The position numbers were made by a program, and so were the translations under genes. A model generated the notes under the pieces. The model saw nothing but the letters and a program-made list of their open reading frames with translations, ran no database searches and was not told the origin of the DNA. DNA of 12,061 bases from Phycisphaerales bacterium (GTDB taxonomy: Bacteria > Planctomycetota > Phycisphaerae > Tepidisphaerales > Tepidisphaeraceae): positions 1 to 12,061 of the forward strand of contig JAQGHJ010000882.1 in NCBI GenBank assembly GCA_028288905.1, given 5' to 3'. Of the stretch, positions 1 to 5,751 are shown one piece after another; position 1 is the stretch's first letter, and each line of letters opens with the position of its first letter.

Positions 1-253
1 CCGCGTCCACGGCGGCCGCGGCGCGGCGGGCGAGCTGGTCGTCCGTGCACGCCGCCCGCCGCACGGCCGACCGCTGCCGGGCGGACAGCGCGTGCCGGTC
101 GCCGACGACCTTCAGGGCCGCGACCTCGCCGTACCCGCGGGACAACAGCCAAGACAGCTCGGCCGCCGCGGTGCGGAGGGCCGGCCAGCGGTCGGGGTGG
201 AACAGCCGCCCGTCGTCCGGGTGCGGGCCGCGGTGGGAGCGGGTGTCGGGCAT
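1..253 (-). CDS. DUF434 domain-containing protein, N-terminal part (runs off left edge)
   Basis: Reading leftward from the ATG at 253-251, the minus strand is open to the window edge (84 codons). The product begins MPDTRSHRGPHPDDGRLF, followed by a segment reading ELSWLLSRGYGEVAALKVVG and then DRHALSARQRSAVRRAAC. This matches my memory of DUF434 proteins: an 'HRGPHP.D..LF' opening, 'LSWLLSRGY..P.ALKLVGD', then 'L..RQR.AV.R.AC.D'. The family is an uncharacterised bacterial and archaeal protein of roughly 200 residues, so less than half is present. GC3 is high throughout. There is no clear Shine-Dalgarno sequence, only C-rich bases before the ATG. It lies 246 bases downstream of the HNH-like gene and is probably transcribed separately. 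The biochemical role is unknown. Family assignment is fairly secure from the N-terminal motifs. Confidence 0.8.
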   Translation of the reverse strand, partial: MPDTRSHRGPHPDDGRLFHPDRWPALRTAAAELSWLLSRGYGEVAALKVVGDRHALSARQRSAVRRAACTDDQLARRAAAAVDA

Positions 254-333
254 CGGGGGGACAACGGTAGGGCGTCCACGGACAGGCGGAGGGGCCGGCG
301 ATCGGTAAGATTCGACCACCGGGCGGCCGCCCG

Positions 334-479
334 TCATTCGTCAGGCCCGTCCGCCAGCAGCACGTCCAGTGTGTGTCAACGGCGTCCTCTTTGTACCGAG
401 CGCCGGCCGCGAGCTTGCTGACCGCGACGCCACAATTCGCCCGTGAGTGGCGGGGAGACCCCGGCGTCGGGACCGCCTT
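334..479 (-). pseudogene. possible 3' remnant of a protein gene
   Basis: In the gap between the HNH-like gene and the DUF434 gene, the minus strand reads GVAVSKLAAGARYKEDAVDT, which looks like protein. It then loses frame at an ACACAC dinucleotide run (about 371-378). Removing one AC unit continues it as TLDVLLADGPDE followed by TGA at 336-334. Upstream it is closed by an in-frame TGA at 482-480, and I see no start codon. Only about 45 codons remain, so this would be a decayed C-terminal tail. I cannot name a family. The call rests only on the protein-like composition and could be chance in GC-rich DNA. Confidence 0.18.
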
Positions 480-499
480 TCAAGGCGACCGGTCAGCGA

Positions 500-868
500 C
501 TACTTGCAGACGCCGCACGAGTGATTGCCGCTGTTGTTTGCCCTCGGACACACCCACCGAAGCCGACCGGCGTATCCCAGTTCGGGATCGGGTTCGTCAA
601 GGTGAGCGTGGGCGGCGTCCAGCGGTTGCCCGCTCGCCTCGCAAACGCCATTGAAGGGATACCTCCTCCTCGCGGCTGCGCGGCCTTTGTTGCGGTGCCG
701 GACGGCGAGCGAAGTGAGTCGTTTAGAAACGCCGCTCGGGCTGTGCGCCTGAAGAACCGCTTGGTCCAACACGGCGCGTGCGAGTTCGACAAGCGCCCGA
801 TCGTGTTCGTCTAGGTTCAACACCGCGGTCTCCGCGTCGATCGATTCGAACAGCTCCGGTCGCCGCAT
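500..868 (-). CDS. small HNH-like / zinc-binding protein
   Basis: The product is 122 residues. The first 65 are helical and charged (MRRPELFESIDAETAVLNLD...). The C-terminal half carries the recognisable part: FNGVCEASGQPLD, AHAHLDEPDPELGY, RWVCPRANN and HSCGVC. Cys76, Cys107, Cys118 and Cys121 with His87, His89 and His116 look like metal ligands. The 'HAHLD..DP..GY' stretch followed by 'NN' resembles the core of HNH endonucleases, where one His coordinates the metal and the second activates water. Length and layout fit a minimal HNH-type nuclease or a zinc-ribbon DNA-binding protein. The ATG at 868 is the first plausible start, since no in-frame ATG, GTG or TTG is visible just upstream. It lies 41 bases after the end of the exported-protein gene and may share its transcript. 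Catalytic activity is unproven, and the substrate is unknown. Confidence 0.6.
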   Translation of the reverse strand: MRRPELFESIDAETAVLNLDEHDRALVELARAVLDQAVLQAHSPSGVSKRLTSLAVRHRNKGRAAARRRYPFNGVCEASGQPLDAAHAHLDEPDPELGYAGRLRWVCPRANNSGNHSCGVCK

Positions 869-909
869 CAGCGCCGACGGACTCTTCGCCCAACCGGCAA
901 CCGCCGGGG

Positions 910-1347
910 TTAGCCCGGGGCGGCGGCCACCGGCGTGAGGGTCATCACCGTCGTGCGGCCGGCCCCGCCGGCGGACCGCAGGCCCTGCACCTCGACCGCC
1001 TCGCCGGCCCGGACGTCGACGACCGTCGTGAACGCCGCCACCCCGCGGGCCCGGTCCGCGAAGTGGAGTGTGACCCGAAACCGGCCGTCCGCCAACGCCC
1101 GGACGGACCCGCCCACCTCAACCGCGCGGCCGGCGGTCCGGAACGTGGCCCCGAAGTCGTGGCCCGGCACGGCCAGGACGCTGACGGCCGGCTCGCCGGC
1201 TGCCGGCCGGGTTGCCGCCGCGTCGGCGGGTGCCGGTTGGGTGGCGGGTGCCTCCGTCGTCCGGAGGTCGACCCGTACGTCCGCGCCACGGGCGTGGGCG
1301 GCAGCCAATAGGCAGGTGACGGCCGCGGTGGCGAGGGCGGTACGCAT
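910..1347 (-). CDS. small exported protein of unknown function
   Basis: I start this 145-residue protein at the ATG at 1347 because an AGGA sits about 8 bases upstream and the residues that follow form a classic signal peptide: MRTALATAAVTCLLAAAHA, with likely cleavage near AHARGA|DV. An upstream ATG (1422) would bury the signal peptide behind a Pro/Gly-rich leader. The mature part has an Ala/Pro/Thr-rich linker (about residues 33-52), then a beta-rich region of about 90 residues with alternating hydrophobics (RAVEVGGSVRALADGRFRV; EAVEVQGLRS; RTTVMTLTPV). No catalytic motif is visible, so it is probably a periplasmic or surface beta-sandwich domain. No family is recognised. The downstream HNH-like gene follows after 41 bases on the same strand. 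Confidence 0.7.
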   Translation of the reverse strand: MRTALATAAVTCLLAAAHARGADVRVDLRTTEAPATQPAPADAAATRPAAGEPAVSVLAVPGHDFGATFRTAGRAVEVGGSVRALADGRFRVTLHFADRARGVAAFTTVVDVRAGEAVEVQGLRSAGGAGRTTVMTLTPVAAAPG

Positions 1348-1436
1348 GAGGAATCCTGGGGTGAGGGAACACGGGCCCGCCGGGCGACCGGGACCGCGCG
1401 GGCCCGCACCCGGACATCGCATGATCCATCACGCCG

Positions 1437-1460
1437 GGGCGGCCCGACTCGGGGCCGCCC
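1437..1460 (-). terminator. GC hairpin downstream of the 1475-1962 gene
   Basis: Perfect 9-bp stem GGGCGGCCC / GGGCCGCCC around a 6-base loop. It lies 14 bases beyond the stop codon of the frameshifted gene and upstream of the exported-protein gene. No T run follows on the minus strand, so it is at best a Rho-independent-like or RNA-stabilising hairpin. Confidence 0.35.
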
Positions 1461-1474
1461 GATCCGACGGTCCG

Positions 1475-1962
1475 CTATCGGCCGTCCCCCTCTGCCGCCC
1501 GCACCCCGGCCGCAACCTTGGGCAGCCAGTGGGCCGGGTCCTCCATCCACAGTCGGCTCGGCGAGTCGGCGATGGCCTTGGCGAGCCCGGCCGCCGTGTC
1601 CGGCAGCACCGCCAGGTAACGATCTTCGACGAGGGCGCACGACCAGTCCCGCGTCACCTCCAACAGCCCGGCGACGAGCGGGGGCTGGCCGTCCTGCAGT
1701 CGATGCGGACGCGAACCGACCCGACACGGCCCTGCTCCAGCCCGACGTCGATCCGGTCGCCCTGCCGCGTGCCGAACAACAGCATCTCTTCGGACCACGA
1801 CCGGCCCCGCGGCAACAGCGCCGCTAACCGCTCCCGGTAGTCGCCAGGCGGTTGCCGGTCCGACCACCGGTCCGCCGTCTCGAACTCGGCTGGCTTGATC
1901 CGCGGGCGGCCGCCGATGCGCTCGGCCGGGATCACCTCGATGTCGAACTGCCACAGGGCCAT
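1475..1962 (-). pseudogene. hypothetical protein gene split by an apparent one-base frameshift
   Basis: Two minus-strand frames each hold half of one convincing protein. From the ATG at 1962 the first frame reads MALWQFDIEVIPAERIGGRP through EEMLLFGTRQGDRIDVGLEQ to VRVRID (near 1700), then becomes Arg/Ser/Pro-rich nonsense. At that point the -1 frame takes over with DGQPPLVAGLLEVTRDWSC, ALVEDRYLAVLPDTAAGLAK and SRLWMEDPAHWLPKV, ending at the TAG at 1477-1475. Adding one G to the GG of TGCAGGACGG (about 1695-1700) joins the halves as VRVRIDCRDGQPPLV and yields a 162-residue protein. No standard slippery heptamer is present, so a sequencing or assembly error or a recent pseudogene is likelier than programmed frameshifting. 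The predicted product is soluble with no signal peptide. I do not recognise the family; the general look (acidic, Trp-containing, compact) would suit many small cytoplasmic proteins. Confidence 0.6.
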
Positions 1963-2176
1963 GCCGGGCCTACCTCGTGTGGATCATCCGCCGGCCGGCA
2001 CCAGACTTGGCGGCCTCGCCCGTGGGCCTGGCCGTTGGCACACGGCACGGCCCGAGAGCCATCGGCGAGCGCGCCGCGCGAGAGACGAGTGGCGGTGTCG
2101 GCCCACCGCCGAACGACTTATCCGACTCGCCCGCACCTTCAGAGGGCGCGTCTTGGGAATAGAGGCGAGGGCGGCG

Positions 2177-2746
2177 CTACCGGCCGCGGTTATCCACCAG
2201 TTCTTCGTCCAGTCTCCAAGACTTGACCAGCGAGTCCCGGAGGGCGTGGGACAGGGTGTACGCCGCCCGTTGGTCGGCCGTCAGGTTCGACAGGACCGGA
2301 TCGACGGCCCTCGCCAATTCGATCATCCCCTTCTCGACGCCGACGCCCTCGACCATGCTCAGCTCCGCCACGTACAGCTCGCGGAACCGGGTCCGGGCCT
2401 TCTTCAACTCCTCCTCCGTTCGGCTCTCGGGGGTGGCGAGCACGCCCGCCGCCTGCACCGTTTCCAAGTAGAGGCGCTGCCGCAGCTCCAGGAACGGCTT
2501 TGCCGCCTCGGCCTGCCGCCGCTCGGCGTCGCCCTTCGACTGGTCGTAGTACTTCTGCACCTCCAGCGCCCGCGTGGCGGCCTCCTTCTCCCGGGCGGCC
2601 GCCTCCGTCTTCCGGGCGGCGTTGAAGCTCAGGACGGACAGGACGACACCGATCACCACGCTCACCACTTGGATCAGCTTCGAGATCGAATCGAGGGTGC
2701 TGGGTGTCTTCTTCGCCGGGGCCGGTGTCGTGTCGCCGTCAGTCAT
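2177..2746 (-). CDS. membrane-anchored coiled-coil protein of unknown function
   Basis: The 189-residue product starts at the ATG at 2746, chosen over an upstream in-frame ATG (2788) because GGGGGAG lies about 7 bases before it. Layout: a short polar N-terminus, one transmembrane helix (about residues 23-43, LIQVVSVVIGVVLSVLSF), then a long charged helix (about 44-125) rich in Ala, Glu, Lys and Arg with coiled-coil character (RKTEAAAREKEAATRALEVQ), and a C-terminal helical region ending SWRLDEELVDNRGR. Topology suggests a signal-anchor protein with a large soluble helical domain. No catalytic motif or named domain is seen. A possible promoter lies about 75 bases upstream, and it appears to be a single-gene unit with long gaps on both sides. 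It could be a scaffold or stress-related membrane protein, but nothing in the sequence decides that. Confidence 0.72.
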   Translation of the reverse strand: MTDGDTTPAPAKKTPSTLDSISKLIQVVSVVIGVVLSVLSFNAARKTEAAAREKEAATRALEVQKYYDQSKGDAERRQAEAAKPFLELRQRLYLETVQAAGVLATPESRTEEELKKARTRFRELYVAELSMVEGVGVEKGMIELARAVDPVLSNLTADQRAAYTLSHALRDSLVKSWRLDEELVDNRGR

Positions 2747-2818
2747 CGCTCGCTCCCCCTTTAGGTGCCCTGCCGCCGTACGACCCATCGACTGATCCCA
2801 GGGTCGCCGGGCTCGGAC

Positions 2819-2846
2819 AATCTACGTCGACGGCCGCCTAATTCAA
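2819..2846 (-). promoter_or_regulatory. putative promoter for the coiled-coil membrane protein
   Basis: On the minus strand, TTGAAT (2846-2841) and TAGATT (2824-2819) are separated by 16 bases, each matching the sigma-70 consensus at four of six positions. The predicted transcription start would leave a 5' leader of about 65 bases before the ATG at 2746. It lies in one of the few less GC-rich stretches. Confidence 0.3.
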
Positions 2847-3061
2847 TAACTTGCCTTCGTGGGTGCAAACCCATGCCTAACTCACATTGTCACGCCCGGA
2901 CGGCGACGGTCCGATAATTCCCTCATTCCGGTCGTGCCTACGGGCCGATCTAGTCGAACGGACAGACGGTGCAGCCGGCCGGCGCTGCGGCGCCGGTCGG
3001 CGTGGCCGGGCCGACCCGGTCCGTCTGACCCGCGGCGGCCCCCGCGTCGCCACCCACTCCC

Positions 3062-4720
3062 ATGATCACCCCCAACCGCAAGACGCTGTCGCTCGACGCC
3101 CTGTTGGCCCTCCGGTCCGGCGCCCGCGCCGCCGGGCGGACGGTCGTGCACTGTCACGGGTGCTTCGACGTCGTCCACCCCGGGCACATCGCCCACCTCC
3201 AGTTCGCCCGGTCGCTCGGGGACGTGCTGGTCGTCAGCGTGTCGGCCGACGCCCAGGTGAACAAGGGGGCCGACCGCCCGCTCATCCCGCAGGACCTGCG
3301 GGCCGCCTCGCTGGCCGCCCTCGAGTGCGTCGACGCCGTCTACGTCAACCCGGACCCGACGGCCGCCGGGCTGCTGGAGGCGCTGCGGCCCGACGTGTAC
3401 GTCAAGGGCCGGGAGTACGAGCGGAACGCCGACCCGCGGTTCGCGGCCGAGCGGGACCTGGTCACCCGCCACGGCGGCCGGGTCGTGTTCAGCGGCGGGG
3501 AGGTCGTCTACTCGTCCACCGCCCTGATCGGCCGGCTCAAGAGCCGCGACGCCCGGGCCGAGCGGCGGCTGAACGACGAGAAGGTCAGCCGGTTCCGCGA
3601 CCGGCACGCGCTCGGCGACGACGAACTGGTCCGGCTGCTGGCGGCGGGGCGGGGGCGGCGGGTCGTGGTCGTCGGCGACGCGATGGTCGACCGGTACCAC
3701 TTCTGCCTGCCGACCGGGGTGGCCGGCGAGGCCCCGATGATGAGCCTTCGGGCCGTCGAGCAGACCGACTACGACGGGGCGGCCGCCGTCGTCGCGCTGC
3801 ACTTGGCCGGGCTCGGGGCGGACGCGGCGCTCGTCACCACCATCGCCCCGGACGCGATGGGGGCCGACAGTGCCGCCCGGCTGGCGGCGGCGGGGGTGGC
3901 CGTCCGCGGCGTGCCGGCCCGGCGGCGAACGATCTGCAAGCACCGGTACCTGGCCGACGGGGCGAAGCTGTTCAAGGTCGACGAGGGCGAGCCGCTCCCG
4001 CCGGACAGCCGGGTGGACGAGCAGCTGGCGGCCGAGCTGCTGGCGGCGGCGGACGGGGCGGACGCCGTGGTGTTCGCCGACTTCGGGTACGGCACGATCA
4101 CGGGCGGGCTGCTCGACCGCGTGCTGCCCGAGCTGCGGCGGCGGGTGCCGGTGCTGTCGGCCGACGTGAGCGGGCGGCAAAGCAACCTGCTCCGGTTCCG
4201 GCAGTTCGACCTGCTGTGCCCGACCGAGCGGGAGGTGCGGGAGGTGCACCACGACTTCGCCAACGGGCTCAACGCCGTCGCCTGGAACCTGCTGGAGCAG
4301 ACGGCGGCGAAGCAGGCGATCGTCACGCTCGGCAAGCAGGGGCTGGTCACGTTCGACCGGGCCGGCCTGCCGGAGCACGGCCGGCTGCGGAGCGAGCACC
4401 TGCCCACGCTGGCGACGGACTGCGCCGACGTCCTCGGGGCGGGCGACGCGCTGCTGGCGACGGCCACGTTCGCCCTGGCGGCCGGCGGGTCGCTCCAGGC
4501 GGCGGCGCTACTGGGGGCGATGGCGGCGGCCGTCGCCGTGGGGCAGGTGGGGAACGAGCCGGTGACCGTGGAACAGATCTTAGAGCAGTTGGGCTGGGAG
4601 GCGGGCGGCGAGGGGGCGGGCGGGGCGACGGCAGGCCGGTTGGCCGGCGACGCGATGAGCAGCGCCGGCGACGCGACCGGCAGGATGGCCGCGACGGTGT
4701 CGGCCCGCTTGGCGTCTTAG
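3062..4720 (+). CDS. hldE: bifunctional HldE-like sugar nucleotidyltransferase / PfkB-family kinase, domains in swapped order
   Basis: This 552-residue protein joins two activities of ADP-heptose synthesis. Residues about 25-160 are a cytidylyltransferase-type domain with the HxGH nucleotide-binding motif (CFDVVHPGHIAHL, His39 and His42), the loop VYVKGREYERN and YSSTALIGRL near its end. Residues about 198-505 are a PfkB (ribokinase-like) kinase: VVVVGDAMVDRY at its start, ICKHRYL in the middle, and the anion-hole and catalytic-base motif DVLGAGD (456-462) near its end. The last 40 residues are a low-complexity Gly/Ala tail. E. coli HldE has kinase first and transferase second; here the order is reversed. 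In HldE the kinase makes heptose-1,7-bisphosphate and the transferase makes ADP-heptose for lipopolysaccharide; the true sugar here could differ. The usual GGAAN kinase motif reads DGAAAV. The start lacks a Shine-Dalgarno sequence. The stop TAG is the first triplet of a repeat module. No LPS genes adjoin it. Confidence 0.92.
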   Translation: MITPNRKTLSLDALLALRSGARAAGRTVVHCHGCFDVVHPGHIAHLQFARSLGDVLVVSVSADAQVNKGADRPLIPQDLRAASLAALECVDAVYVNPDPTAAGLLEALRPDVYVKGREYERNADPRFAAERDLVTRHGGRVVFSGGEVVYSSTALIGRLKSRDARAERRLNDEKVSRFRDRHALGDDELVRLLAAGRGRRVVVVGDAMVDRYHFCLPTGVAGEAPMMSLRAVEQTDYDGAAAVVALHLAGLGADAALVTTIAPDAMGADSAARLAAAGVAVRGVPARRRTICKHRYLADGAKLFKVDEGEPLPPDSRVDEQLAAELLAAADGADAVVFADFGYGTITGGLLDRVLPELRRRVPVLSADVSGRQSNLLRFRQFDLLCPTEREVREVHHDFANGLNAVAWNLLEQTAAKQAIVTLGKQGLVTFDRAGLPEHGRLRSEHLPTLATDCADVLGAGDALLATATFALAAGGSLQAAALLGAMAAAVAVGQVGNEPVTVEQILEQLGWEAGGEGAGGATAGRLAGDAMSSAGDATGRMAATVSARLAS

Positions 4721-4978
4721 CCCCGACGGGGCGGCAGCCTCGTAGCCCAGGGTGATGGCCGGGCGGAACGCCCGGACGAACCCTGGGTTCGAAGAAGTCG
4801 AAAAGCCTCCGGAGCCCCGAAGGGGCGGAAGAGCCGGCGGGCTTCGACGGCGCGGGCCCGCCGGCTCTTCCGCCCCTTCGGGGCTTTGGTCACCGTGTCG
4901 TGCGAACCCAGGGTTCCCTCCCCGGCCTGCGGCCGGTCGGTCACCCTGGGCTATGGTGCTTCCGCCCCTTCGGGGCTC
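4718..4978. repeat. composite inverted repeat of two facing Gemmata-type repeat modules
   Basis: Four paired elements are arranged symmetrically about position 4848. (1) A 37-base outer module (4718-4754 against 4942-4978, 31 of 37 matching) begins AGCCCCGA and ends TAGCCCAGGGTG. (2) CCCAGGGT at 4746-4753 and its complement at 4943-4950. (3) ACCCTGGG at 4780-4787 and its complement at 4907-4914. (4) The perfect 29-bp core described separately. Within the left half, CCCAGGGT and ACCCTGGG also pair with each other, enclosing a 7-bp hairpin CCGGGCG-GAA-CGCCCGG (4759-4775). It fills the gap between two convergent genes, so a bidirectional terminator or a mobile REP/MITE-like origin are both possible. 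There is no transposase and no obvious target-site duplication. Confidence 0.8.
4814..4884. repeat. perfect 29-bp inverted repeat with 13-base loop
   Basis: The arm at 4814-4842 (begins GCCCCGAAGGGGCGG, ends GGCGGGC) is the exact reverse complement of 4856-4884. The loop is 4843-4855 (TTCGACGGCGCGG). Each arm also contains the smaller palindrome GCCCCGAAGGGGC. RNA from either strand would form a very stable hairpin, and no T run follows on either side beyond CTTTGG. This is the core of the composite element at 4718-4978. Confidence 0.92.
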
Positions 4979-5055
4979 AAGACCGCCCGGCGATCGGCCG
5001 AACGACCCTCGCGCTTGGCGACCCTCGCCCCGGGCGTCGCTTCGCCCCCGTCACC

Positions 5056-5397
5056 TCACCGCGGCCCGGCGGCCCGCGGCTGGCCCGGGTTCGTCGGGAT
5101 CTCGCCCATCCGCTGCTCGTACTGACGGACGAGCTGCTGCAGGCTCAGGGCCAGCCGCTTGACGTTCGGGTAGCTCAGGATGATCCGGTCGGTCACCTTG
5201 AACAGCAGCTGCTGCCCGCCGGCCCCGGGGTTCGGGTTGGCCATGTTGAACCCGTAGTCCAGCACGACCTCCTCGGCCGTCGTGTGGATGCGGTAGGCGT
5301 TGGCGAAGCTCGTCTGCATCTTGCTCTCGTCGAGCAGGAGCTGGACCTGTTGCTCGCCGCCGGGGGCCGGCTGGACCGGGTTGGTTTCGTCTGCCAT
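5056..5397 (-). CDS. DUF3467 domain-containing protein
   Basis: This is a 113-residue protein. After a polar N-terminus (MADETNPVQPAPGGEQQ) comes the DUF3467 core: SFANAYRIHTTAEEVVLDYG, FNMANPNPGAG, then VTDRIILSYPNVKRLALSLQ and LVRQYEQRMGEIP. The pattern 'YaN.frv..t.eEv.lDfG' followed by 'v.dRi.lsy...KrL...L...v..yE...G' is typical of this short family, found widely in bacteria including planctomycetes. Its function is unknown and it has no catalytic motif; the family is about 90-120 residues, so this copy is complete. The ATG at 5397 follows AGGGA about 10 bases upstream. The Pro/Gly-rich tail after residue 100 is not conserved. It converges on hldE across the composite inverted repeat, with a weak -10-like CACAAT about 140 bases upstream. 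Confidence 0.87.
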   Translation of the reverse strand: MADETNPVQPAPGGEQQVQLLLDESKMQTSFANAYRIHTTAEEVVLDYGFNMANPNPGAGGQQLLFKVTDRIILSYPNVKRLALSLQQLVRQYEQRMGEIPTNPGQPRAAGPR

Positions 5398-5751
5398 CGA
5401 TCGTGTTCCCTGTGGGTGTTGCGGACGGTCTCGCCCGCCTTGGACGACGCACGGCCGCGCGCGTCACGCGCCGACCTTGTGGCGGCGCGGGCGGCTTCGT
5501 CCCGCCCGGCCCACCCGACCTCCGGGCGGGACGCGGTATTGTGGGCAAGGCGAGCGGGATTTCCACCCGCCTTCCGCCGCCACACCGAGATTACACCACG
5601 GCCGACGTGCCGGTCGGGCGGGGCGACCCCGGGGGCGACCCGGCCGCGCCGGCGGCACACGCCCACAACCCCTTCGGCCGACCGCGAAAGCTAAACGCCC
5701 GCCCGCCCTCGGCCCTGTCGATGCGGGCCGACGACCCGCTACAATACCGTT
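5398..5751. other. 354-base intergenic region between divergent DUF3467 and glcD genes
   Basis: No convincing gene is seen. It should contain both divergent promoters. On the plus side, TACAAT sits 6 bases before glcD. On the minus side, CACAAT (5543-5538) with the following ACCGCG resembles it and could serve the DUF3467 gene with a leader of about 130 bases. Around 5547-5575 an imperfect hairpin pairs GCGGG with CCCGC (AGCGGGATTTCCACCCGC), followed by a CCGCC-rich stretch. Nothing else is recognised. Confidence 0.5.
5740..5745 (+). promoter_or_regulatory. -10 element for a probable leaderless glcD transcript
   Basis: TACAAT (five of six to consensus) is followed by exactly six bases, ACCGTT, and then the glcD ATG at 5752. 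Sigma-70 transcription normally starts 6-8 bases after the -10 box, so the mRNA would begin at or within two bases of the start codon. No Shine-Dalgarno sequence is present, which fits. No good -35 box is visible. The vapB gene has the same layout. Confidence 0.55.

Noticed and set aside
1695..1705. Programmed -1 ribosomal frameshifting in the 1475-1962 gene
   Set aside because: No X XXY YYZ slippery heptamer in the required frame; a one-base error or mutation explains it more simply.
2857..2874. TGGGT-GCAA-ACCCA hairpin as a terminator between divergent genes
   Set aside because: Only five base pairs, no T run, and no gene ends nearby.
2886..2918. TTGTCA and GATAAT as a promoter for the hldE-like gene
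   Set aside because: The spacing is 20 bases, too long for a typical sigma-70 promoter, and the leader would be about 137 bases. It is not strong enough to annotate, though GATAAT alone may be a -10 box.
2882..4399. Long open frame of 505 codons on the minus strand, antisense to the hldE-like gene
   Set aside because: Low-complexity product (Arg/Pro/Val/Gln) caused by GC-rich codon structure; the plus-strand frame has clear domains.
4718..4978. A CRISPR array, given the repeated GCCCCGAAGGGGCGG units
   Set aside because: The units are in inverted rather than direct orientation, few in number, with unequal spacers and no cas genes.
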